Positions 1 through 6,406 of a stretch of 13,877 bases of DNA are shown one piece after another. Every line of letters begins with the position of its first letter. The first letter of the stretch is position 1. Position numbers and translations under genes: made by a program. The stretch covers positions 1 through 13,877 of the forward strand of contig CAZXBB010000115.1 in assembly GCA_964638815.1 (NCBI GenBank). Reading direction: 5' to 3'. The notes below the pieces were generated by a model that worked only from the letters and a program-made list of their open reading frames with translations, searched no databases and was not told where the DNA came from. The DNA comes from CAZXBB01 sp964638815 (GTDB lineage: Bacteria > Planctomycetota > Phycisphaerae > Phycisphaerales > SM1A02).

Positions 1-235
1 GTTGCCCGAGTGCGATGCTTTTCGTCGTGGCAAGGAGCCGAACCGACGCCGTATTTGGCGATACAGCGAGGTTTGGCGACGCCGTCCACGGCGGAAATGA
101 TCGTGCTCCGGCGGCGTTCCAGTTCTTCAACGGGCTGCTAGAGCCTGGAAGACCACGACGCCACGTCTGGCAAGACAGGGCGCATATGCCTTGGGCGCGT
201 CGCCTTGCCAGCGACGACGATCCTGCGCCGGTATG
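1..235. other. Left edge without an assignable gene
   Basis: No convincing gene is seen here, and base composition is less GC-extreme than in the genes to the right. On the minus strand one frame is open from about 137 to the window edge after a TAG at 140-138. It begins with residues like EELERRRSTIISAVDG, which loosely recall the C-terminal helix of type I restriction specificity subunits (ERRxALISAAVTG). The match is short, lacks a start codon and is followed by unfamiliar sequence, so it is at best a relic. The stretch is also the 3' flank of the minus-strand gene ending at 236; no U-rich terminator was seen. Confidence 0.3.
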
Positions 236-1180
236 TCACCGGACTCCCGACTCGAAACGCTGCGTATCGGCCGTGCGCAAGCGCTTCAATGATCGTGCGC
301 TACGCCAAGCCCCCCCCGGCACGAACCGTACTCGCCGCGTGACGAACGTCACGGCGATGAGCAGCAGCAAACCCATGATGATCAGGCCCCACTCGCCGAC
401 CGTCGGTATGTCTGGGACAACAAGGGGCTCGGTCACGACCCCGATGTCGTCCCACCCATGGAAGAAGAAGGACCCGTCCAGCGAGGCCGACCACACCTCG
501 AGCCTCACGATCCCGCCGTGACCACCCGTGTCCTCGAAGCCGATGAAGACGTCCTTGCCGTTCGGCAAGCCGTCGCCCGTGCCGTCGATGATGAAGGGGA
601 CCATAGGGTCCGGCGGGAACGAAAGCGTCGTGGCGTCGGCGAACGTGACGGTGGCGGTGAGCTCGCTGTCGGCCGATCGGTTGTCACGACCGATCCATGC
701 CAGACCGACCGCCCGGACGAACTCACCCGGCGCGGCGGCCAGGTCGAACCTGACGTAATTGTCGTTCGGCTCGCTCGGGTCCTGGTCCGCGTAGAACCAG
801 TTGCCGGCCGGTGTGCTCCCGCAGGCGTCGGTGGCCGTGAAGGACACCCGGTTCCCGGAGAGATTGCCGCAGTGCCAGGGATTCCCCCCGGTACCGCTCC
901 CTCCCTCCCCCGAGACGCCGAATCCGTATTCGCCGGAGATCATCACGCCATCCAGGACGAATGGCGTGTCCGCACCCTGGGGGCCGGTGCCGTTTTCGTG
1001 GTCCTCGACGACGGGACCGAGGGCCTCGAAAGCGGCTTGCGAGATGTTACCGACTTCTTCTTCGATCTCACCCCCGCCCGGCGGGTCGATGATGCTGACG
1101 ATGTCCGCCAGGACAGATCCCGGCGCGGCGAGCGCACCGATCGCAAAGACGAAAGCGCCCAGGTACGCACGCGTATCCAT
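236..1180 (-). CDS. Secreted protein with IPTL-CTERM-type C-terminal sorting tail
   Basis: A 314-residue exported protein of unknown function. The ATG at 1180 is chosen because GGAGG lies 8 nt upstream and the protein then begins with a signal peptide (residues 1-25, MDTRAYLGAF…GSVLA). The middle is a probable beta-rich domain with acidic, Gly-rich stretches (about 130-250; repeated F/VTF, FIGFEDTGG and VRLEVWSAS strands). The C-terminus has IPTVGEWGLIIMGLLLL at 258-274, a hydrophobic helix and TRR at 281-283. This is the layout of the IPTL-CTERM family, thought to direct envelope anchoring or processing by a sortase-like membrane enzyme. Oddly, about 31 residues follow the RR, whereas these tails usually end within a few residues. 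The extension starts just before a run of 8 G (minus strand, 310-317); one extra G would end the protein VPGGGLA. The function of the domain is not recognised. Confidence 0.8.
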   Translation of the reverse strand: MDTRAYLGAFVFAIGALAAPGSVLADIVSIIDPPGGGEIEEEVGNISQAAFEALGPVVEDHENGTGPQGADTPFVLDGVMISGEYGFGVSGEGGSGTGGNPWHCGNLSGNRVSFTATDACGSTPAGNWFYADQDPSEPNDNYVRFDLAAAPGEFVRAVGLAWIGRDNRSADSELTATVTFADATTLSFPPDPMVPFIIDGTGDGLPNGKDVFIGFEDTGGHGGIVRLEVWSASLDGSFFFHGWDDIGVVTEPLVVPDIPTVGEWGLIIMGLLLLIAVTFVTRRVRFVPGGAWRSARSLKRLRTADTQRFESGVR

Positions 1181-1462
1181 GATCCTTTCCTCCAGCCAGC
1201 GGTGGACACGAGCCCCGTGGCGCCTGCTCCATCCTCGCAGCGGCTGCCTCCGGTGTCTACTGCGGGCGAAGCAAAAGGAACGAAGAGAGGAAAGAGCGAA
1301 GATGAGGGGCCTGGGACAACGAGGTGGGATTACGAAGACGACCGGAAGCATGGCGACGACGACGACAACGGTTCGCGATAACGGTGCGCGACGTTCACCG
1401 TCCCGGTCCAGGTCCGTTGTCTCAGATTCCGTCCGCGATGGCGGTTTGCGCGCTGACTGAAC
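1181..1462. other. Intergenic leader and flank
   Basis: About 280 bases between two minus-strand genes. It should carry the promoter of the gene starting at 1180, but no convincing -35/-10 pair was found; TAGACA (minus, 1259-1254) is only a weak -10 candidate. There is a purine-rich plus-strand tract at about 1267-1310 (pyrimidine-rich in the transcript of the 1180 gene) and a short GAC trinucleotide run near 1353-1366. No small gene is supported. Confidence 0.4.
1189..1193 (-). promoter_or_regulatory. Shine-Dalgarno of the IPTL-CTERM gene
   Basis: GGAGG on the minus strand, followed by AAAGGATC and the ATG at 1180 (8-nt spacing). It decides the start against a longer reading frame that opens at 1351 and whose extra N-terminus is arginine-rich and not signal-like. 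Confidence 0.75.
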
Positions 1463-1484
1463 GACCTGCCTTCACGGGCAGGTC
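1463..1484 (-). terminator. Hairpin at the stop codon of the dockerin gene, possible terminator
   Basis: A perfect 8-bp stem (GACCTGCC 1463-1470 with GGCAGGTC 1477-1484) and a 6-base loop that includes the TGA stop codon (1474-1472) of the minus-strand gene. The downstream strand is not U-rich, so this would be a GC-stem terminator without a U-tract, or an mRNA 3'-end stabiliser. The role is inferred from position only. Confidence 0.35.
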
Positions 1485-2248
1485 CCCCACGCCGACAGGA
1501 GCGAGAGGATCTCCTCGAAGCCGACCGCGCCGTTGCAGTCGAAGTCAATCGCGCAGAAATCCTCGCACGGGCCCCACCCGACGAGGACCTCGAGGATCTC
1601 CGTGATGTCGACCGTACCGTTGCCGTCGATGTCCTCAGGGCACGGGTCGATCGTGATGAGGTCGACACCCGCGATCGGCTCGATCGACACGTTGTCGTTG
1701 AGCTCACCGTCGTCGTTCGTGTCGGCGGCGCCGAGGAGGAAGCCGCCGACCAGCAGCTCCGCCTCGATATCCTCCGGCGCGCAGGCGACGGAGACGCCGA
1801 CGTGCACGCAGACCTCGATGTCGATCCCGGCGTCGAGGTCGGCGTCGGTGACGGACTTGTAGCCGGCGAACATCGTCCCGGTCTCGCCGTGCTTTGCGGC
1901 GACGCGGTCGAAGCCGGCCCCGACCCGCGCGATCGGTTCCCACGGTCCGAAGCCGGGCAGCGGCTCGCCGGTGGCGGCATCCCTGACGACGATCCCCTCG
2001 ATGGAGGTGATGCACGACAGGGTGCTCACATCGAACGCCACGGCGCACTGATCGCCGGCGGTCGAGCCCGCCGTCACGTATCCCTGGAAGCAGAGCTCCG
2101 CGTCGCAGGCGCGCCGGAAGTCGATGACCATCGTCGGCGTGTCCGTCGGCACGTCGATCGACGCGCTCGTCGAGGCGCCGGGAAGCGTGACGGCGGCGAG
2201 GACGATGGGGACGGCTGAACACCGGGCGATCTGAAGCAGCTTGAACAT
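1472..2248 (-). CDS. Secreted protein with C-terminal dockerin-type calcium loops
   Basis: A 258-residue exported protein. The start at 2248 is set by AGGAGGG 6 nt upstream and a signal peptide (residues 1-28, MFKLLQIARC… ending about ASTSAS). Residues 30-200 form an unrecognised, Cys-containing beta-type domain (Cys 48, 53, 68, 79, 147, 156), resembling uncharacterised planctomycete modules. A D-x-N-D-D-G-E-L loop sits at 177-184. The C-terminus (about 202-258) carries two dockerin type I-like repeats, DIDGNGTVDITEILEVLVGW and DFDCNGAVGFEEILSLLSAW, each a calcium-binding half EF-hand. Known dockerins bind cohesins in cellulosomes. In planctomycetes they occur on many surface proteins with no proven cohesin partner, so here they mainly mark an extracellular, calcium-stabilised tail. 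It is divergent from the GT-C gene and shares its upstream region. Confidence 0.85.
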   Translation of the reverse strand: MFKLLQIARCSAVPIVLAAVTLPGASTSASIDVPTDTPTMVIDFRRACDAELCFQGYVTAGSTAGDQCAVAFDVSTLSCITSIEGIVVRDAATGEPLPGFGPWEPIARVGAGFDRVAAKHGETGTMFAGYKSVTDADLDAGIDIEVCVHVGVSVACAPEDIEAELLVGGFLLGAADTNDDGELNDNVSIEPIAGVDLITIDPCPEDIDGNGTVDITEILEVLVGWGPCEDFCAIDFDCNGAVGFEEILSLLSAWGTCP

Positions 2249-2254
2249 TCTGAA

Positions 2255-2261
2255 CCCTCCT
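2255..2261 (-). promoter_or_regulatory. Shine-Dalgarno of the first dockerin gene
   Basis: AGGAGGG on the minus strand, 6 nt before the ATG at 2248. It rules out the longer upstream frame that opens at 2356 and lacks a signal-like N-terminus. Confidence 0.75.
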
Positions 2262-2304
2262 GAATGCCTGCATGGTTGAACGCCCCCACGTCGTCGAGGC
2301 GACG

Positions 2305-2313
2305 AGGCTACCA
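2305..2313 (-). promoter_or_regulatory. Candidate extended -10 of the first dockerin gene
   Basis: On the minus strand TGGTAGCCT, i.e. TG-N followed by TAGCCT (-10-like, 2310-2305). It predicts a transcript start near 2298 and a leader of about 50 nt containing the Shine-Dalgarno. A weak -35-like TGGCGA lies 16 nt upstream (2332-2327). The GTGGTA core recurs at the same 66-bp distance from the ATG in the other dockerin gene. Confidence 0.35.
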
Positions 2314-2326
2314 CGCCGCGCGGGAA

Positions 2327-2356
2327 TCGCCAGCATCTTCCGGCGTCCGCTATCAT
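2327..2356 (+). promoter_or_regulatory. Candidate promoter of the GT-C/TPR gene, probably leaderless
   Basis: TATCAT (2351-2356) matches the TATAAT -10 consensus at five of six positions. TCGCCA (2327-2332) is a partial -35 with an 18-nt spacer. The box ends 8 nt before the ATG at 2365, leaving almost no room for a 5' leader, and no Shine-Dalgarno is visible. The -35 region overlaps that of the divergent gene. Confidence 0.45.
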
Positions 2357-2364
2357 CGGGGCCC

Positions 2365-4590
2365 ATGGGCCGCGTGCTTCCCTGGCTGCTGGTCGTCGTC
2401 GGGGCGGCCGTGTTCGCCAACGGCCTCCGCGGACCGCTCATCTACGATGACGCGGAGTCGGTTGTCGGGAATCCGCAGGTGCGCGTGCTCTGGCCGCCCT
2501 GGGCGCCGGCGAACACGCCCACGGCGGGGCGGCCGGTGCCGGCCTTCACGCTCGCAGTCAACTACGCGATCGGCGGCCTGGACGTGACGGGGTACCACGT
2601 GGTCAACGTCGCGATCCACCTCGCGAACGCCGTGGTCCTCTTCGCGCTGCTGTCACGCGTGCTTCGTGGGCCGCGTCTGCGCGATCGATTCGGCGATTCG
2701 GCCGCGGCCGTGGCCTTCGCCTGCGCGCTGCTGTGGATGGTGCATCCGCTCGTGACCGAGTCCGTCAACTACGTCACGCAGCGCACCGAGTCGATCATGG
2801 CGTTCTTCTATCTGCTCACGCTGTATGCCGCGTTCCGCGCGCACGAGGGGGGGTGGCGCTGGGGCGTCGCCGCCGTCGCGGCCTGCGCGCTCGGGATGGC
2901 GTCGAAGGAGTCGATGGCGACGGCGCCCCTCGTCGTCGTCCTCTGTGACGCCACGCTCTGGAGCCGGCCGGCCCGCACCGTGCTGCGGGCGCGGTGGCGG
3001 CTGTATGCAGGTCTCGCCGCGACGTGGCTCGTGCTGATCGCGCTCAACATCGCGGGGCCCCGGACGGCGACGGTGGGCTTCGCGACCGGCGTCAGCGGCG
3101 TCGATTACCTTCTGAACCAATGTGTCGTTCTCGTCGATTACCTGCGGCTCGTCGCCTGGCCGAATCCGCTCGTCCTGGACTACGGCTATCCGCGACCGCT
3201 CACGCCCGCTGACGTCTGGCCCGAGGCGACGGGCCTCGTCCTGCTCGCCCTCGCCACGATCGTCGCGCTCGTCCGGCGCCCGCCCGTCGGCTTCGCGCTC
3301 GCGTGCTTCTTCGTCATCCTCGCGCCGACGTCCAGCTTCGTGCCGATCGCGAGCGAGGTCGGCGCCGAGCGACGGATGTACCTGCCGCTCGCTGCGCTCG
3401 TGGCGCTCGTCGTGATCGGGGTGCGACGGGTCGTGGCCCGTTCCGGCGCGCCGTGGCTGGCCCCGGCTCTGACGATCGCGGCGGCGGGGGCGCTCGCGTG
3501 GACCACCGTGCGCCGCAACGCCGACTACCGCAGCGAGCTCTCCATCTGGCAGAGCGCGGTCGCGGCGCTGCCCGGGAATCCGCGCGCGCACAATAACCTC
3601 GCCAACGTGCTCGAGGAGGAGGGCCGGCTGGACGACGCGATCGCGCACCACCGGCGGGCGGTGGCGCTCCGCGGTGAGGTGATGGTGCGGCCGGAGGATC
3701 GCGCATCCGGCCACTACAACCTCGGCCGCGTCCTCCAGGTGAAGGGCGACACGGAGGCCGCGATCGCGCAGTACGAGCTGGCCGTCGGCGAGGCTCCGCA
3801 TCCCCGCGCCCATCACAATCTCGGGACGGTGCTGCACGGCCTGGGCCGGACGACGGAGGCGATCGCGCACCTGCGGCGGGCCGTCGTGATCGACCCCGGC
3901 GCCGCGGACTCGCACTCCAACCTGGGCTTCGCGCTGCTCCAGGAAGGCGATGTCGCGGGCGCCATCGCCCCTCTTCGCCGCGCGCTCGAGCTCGACCCGG
4001 CGCTTCCGCGCGTGCAGTTCAACCTGGCCGGCGCGCTCCGCACGCTCGGCGACCCCGAAGGCGCGCTCCCGCACTACCGCGCGGCGGCGCGGCTGTCGAC
4101 CAACGACGCGGCGATGCAGGCCTTTGTCGGCTACTCGCTCGACGATCTTGGCCGGCCCGAGGAGGCGATCGCGCCGCTCCGCCGCGCGCTGGCCATCGAC
4201 CCGGCGCACGCCGGCGCATCCGAGCGGCTCGGCGGCGTCCTCGTACGGAGCGGCCGGATCGAGGAGGGCGTCGATCAGCTCCGACGGACGATCGCGCAGT
4301 GGCCGGCGCGTCCGCTCGCGTGGGTCGAGGCGACCCGCGTTCTCGCGGAGCACCCCGATCCGGCCCGCCGCAATCCGGCCGAGGCGGTGCAGCTCGGCGA
4401 GCACGTGGTCCGGATGACCGCCGCCGGCGACGCGCACGCGCTCGCGGCGCTGGCCGCCGCGTACGCCGCGGCGGGGCGGGCGGACGACGCGGTCGCGGCG
4501 GCGGAGCGCGCGATCACGGCGGCCGGGAGCAGCGGCGATCCCGGGCTGGCCGAACGGGTGCGCAGGCAGGTGGAGCGGTACCGGCGTTGA
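2365..4590 (+). CDS. TMTC-like GT-C membrane glycosyltransferase with C-terminal TPR repeats
   Basis: A 741-residue integral membrane protein. Residues 1-380 are a polytopic GT-C-type domain of about 8-10 hydrophobic helices. After the first helix comes the acidic loop PLIYDDAESVVGNPQV (24-39), with the D28-D29 pair expected of GT-C lipid-sugar-dependent transferases. YHVVNVAIHLANAVVLF (77-93), HPLVTESVNYVTQRTES (127-143), ASKES (179-183) and SEVGAERRMYLPL (330-342) are the recurrent motifs of the TMTC/DUF1736-type family. Residues about 390-735 hold roughly eight TPR units (NNLANVLEEEGRLDDAIAHH, HNLGTVLHGLGRTTEAIAHL and others). Eukaryotic TMTC1-4 are protein O-mannosyltransferases with the same order of domains. 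Bacterial relatives are mostly uncharacterised, so transfer of a sugar from a polyprenyl-phosphate donor to an exported protein or glycan is inferred. The ATG at 2365 starts a hydrophobic helix directly; in-frame codons before it are not gene-like. Confidence 0.82.
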   Translation: MGRVLPWLLVVVGAAVFANGLRGPLIYDDAESVVGNPQVRVLWPPWAPANTPTAGRPVPAFTLAVNYAIGGLDVTGYHVVNVAIHLANAVVLFALLSRVLRGPRLRDRFGDSAAAVAFACALLWMVHPLVTESVNYVTQRTESIMAFFYLLTLYAAFRAHEGGWRWGVAAVAACALGMASKESMATAPLVVVLCDATLWSRPARTVLRARWRLYAGLAATWLVLIALNIAGPRTATVGFATGVSGVDYLLNQCVVLVDYLRLVAWPNPLVLDYGYPRPLTPADVWPEATGLVLLALATIVALVRRPPVGFALACFFVILAPTSSFVPIASEVGAERRMYLPLAALVALVVIGVRRVVARSGAPWLAPALTIAAAGALAWTTVRRNADYRSELSIWQSAVAALPGNPRAHNNLANVLEEEGRLDDAIAHHRRAVALRGEVMVRPEDRASGHYNLGRVLQVKGDTEAAIAQYELAVGEAPHPRAHHNLGTVLHGLGRTTEAIAHLRRAVVIDPGAADSHSNLGFALLQEGDVAGAIAPLRRALELDPALPRVQFNLAGALRTLGDPEGALPHYRAAARLSTNDAAMQAFVGYSLDDLGRPEEAIAPLRRALAIDPAHAGASERLGGVLVRSGRIEEGVDQLRRTIAQWPARPLAWVEATRVLAEHPDPARRNPAEAVQLGEHVVRMTAAGDAHALAALAAAYAAAGRADDAVAAAERAITAAGSSGDPGLAERVRRQVERYRR

Positions 4591-4630
4591 GCGGCGCGGC
4601 AGCGACTTCATGCGGGGGATCGTGACCGGG

Positions 4631-4656
4631 GGCGCCGCGATCGGGTCGCGGTCGCC
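4631..4656 (+). terminator. GC-rich hairpin between the GT-C gene and the operon
   Basis: GGCGCCGCGA (4631-4640) pairs with TCGCGGTCGCC (4646-4656) over 10 bp with one bulged T and a 5-base loop. It lies 40 nt after the stop of the upstream gene and 10 nt before the TAGGAT box of the next one. No U-tract follows, so termination is possible but unproven. Confidence 0.35.
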
Positions 4657-4666
4657 GTGCCGGCGG

Positions 4667-4672
4667 TAGGAT
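4667..4672 (+). promoter_or_regulatory. Candidate -10 box of the five-gene operon
   Basis: TAGGAT fits TANNNT and ends 6 nt before the ATG at 4679, which would give a leaderless or nearly leaderless mRNA. No -35 box and no clear Shine-Dalgarno are seen. The placement repeats that of TATCAT before the GT-C gene. Confidence 0.4.
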
Positions 4673-4678
4673 GCACCG

Positions 4679-5691
4679 ATGGAATACCGCGACCTCGGAA
4701 GAACCGGCGTCCGTGTGTCGCAGCTCTGCTTCGGCACCATGGCGTTCGGGGGTGAAGCCGACGAGGACACTTCGGCCGCGCTGTTCGCGCGCTGCCGCGA
4801 CGCGGGGATCAACTTCTTCGATTGCGCCGACGTCTATGCCGGCGGGCGGTCGGAGGCGATCCTCGGGGCGCTGGCGGAGCCGTGCCGCGACGAGCTTGTA
4901 TTGACCACCAAGGCGTTCTTTCCGACCGCGCGGGACGATCCGAACGCCCGCGGCGCGTCGCGCCGTCATCTCGTGCAGGCCGTCGAGAACAGCCTGCGCC
5001 GGCTGCGCACGGACCGGATCGACCTGTACTTCGTCCATCGCTTCGACGACCGGACCGATCTCGGGGAGACGCTCCGCGCGCTCGATGACCTCGTGCGCGC
5101 CGGCAAGGTCGTCTCCATCGGGGCGAGCAACTTCGCGGCCTGGCAGGTCGCGAAGGCGATGGGGCTCTCCGCCCGCAACGGCTGGTCGTCGTTCGCCTGT
5201 ATCCAGCCGATGTACAACCTGCTCAAGCGGCAGGCCGAGGTCGAGCTGCTGCCGATGGCCGCGTCAGAGGGCGTTGCGGTGACGCCGTACAGCCCGCTCG
5301 GCGGCGGCCTGCTCACCGGCAAGTACGAGGCCGCGGAGCCCGCGACGCGCGGCCGCCTCGTCGAGAACGCGATGTACGCGGAACGGTACGGTGACGCGGG
5401 CGTGCGCGACTCGGTGCGCCGCTTCGTCGCCTTCGCCCGCGAGCGCGGGTACGTGCCCGCGAGCATGGCCGTCGCGTGGGTTGCGGCGCACCCCGCGGTG
5501 ACCGCACCGATCATCGGGGCCCGGGTCCCGGAGCAGCTCGAGGCGTCGCTGCGATCGGTCGAGATCGACATGACCGAGGACTTGCGGGCGGAGATCGGCG
5601 CGCTGGCGCCCGAGCCGCCGCCCGCCACCGATCGCTCGGAGGAGCGTCGCTCGGCGGATCCCGCGAGCGTCGTCATCGTCGGAGGCCGTGA

Positions 5692-5695
<4 letters not shown>
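4679..5695 (+). CDS. Aldo/keto reductase
   Basis: A 338-residue cytoplasmic NAD(P)H-dependent oxidoreductase of the aldo/keto reductase superfamily, a (beta/alpha)8 barrel that reduces aldehydes or ketones. The N-terminus (MEYRDLGRTGVRVSQLCFGT) is typical, and the catalytic tetrad is visible: D48 and Y53 in FDCADVY, K78 in TTKAF, H120 in LYFVH. QPMYNLLKRQAEVELLP and YSPLGGGLLTGKY follow in the usual order, and PIIGARVPEQLEASL near the C-terminus is the usual cofactor-phosphate-binding segment. After about residue 305 there is a Pro/Glu/Arg-rich extension ending VVIVGGRE. The stop overlaps the next start (ATGA, 5692-5695), implying translational coupling to the ABC exporter. The substrate is unknown; the linkage suggests it acts on the exported compound or its precursor. 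Confidence 0.9.
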
Positions 5696-6402
<707 letters not shown>

Positions 6403-6406
6403 CGAC

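Noticed and set aside
3..137. Possible type I restriction specificity subunit fragment on the minus strand
   Set aside because: Only about 12 residues resemble the HsdS C-terminal helix; an in-frame stop lies just upstream and no start or further similarity is seen.
458..1381. Plus-strand open frame of about 307 codons opposite the IPTL-CTERM gene
   Set aside because: Antisense to a gene with signal peptide, Shine-Dalgarno and sorting tail; composition is that of a shadow frame.
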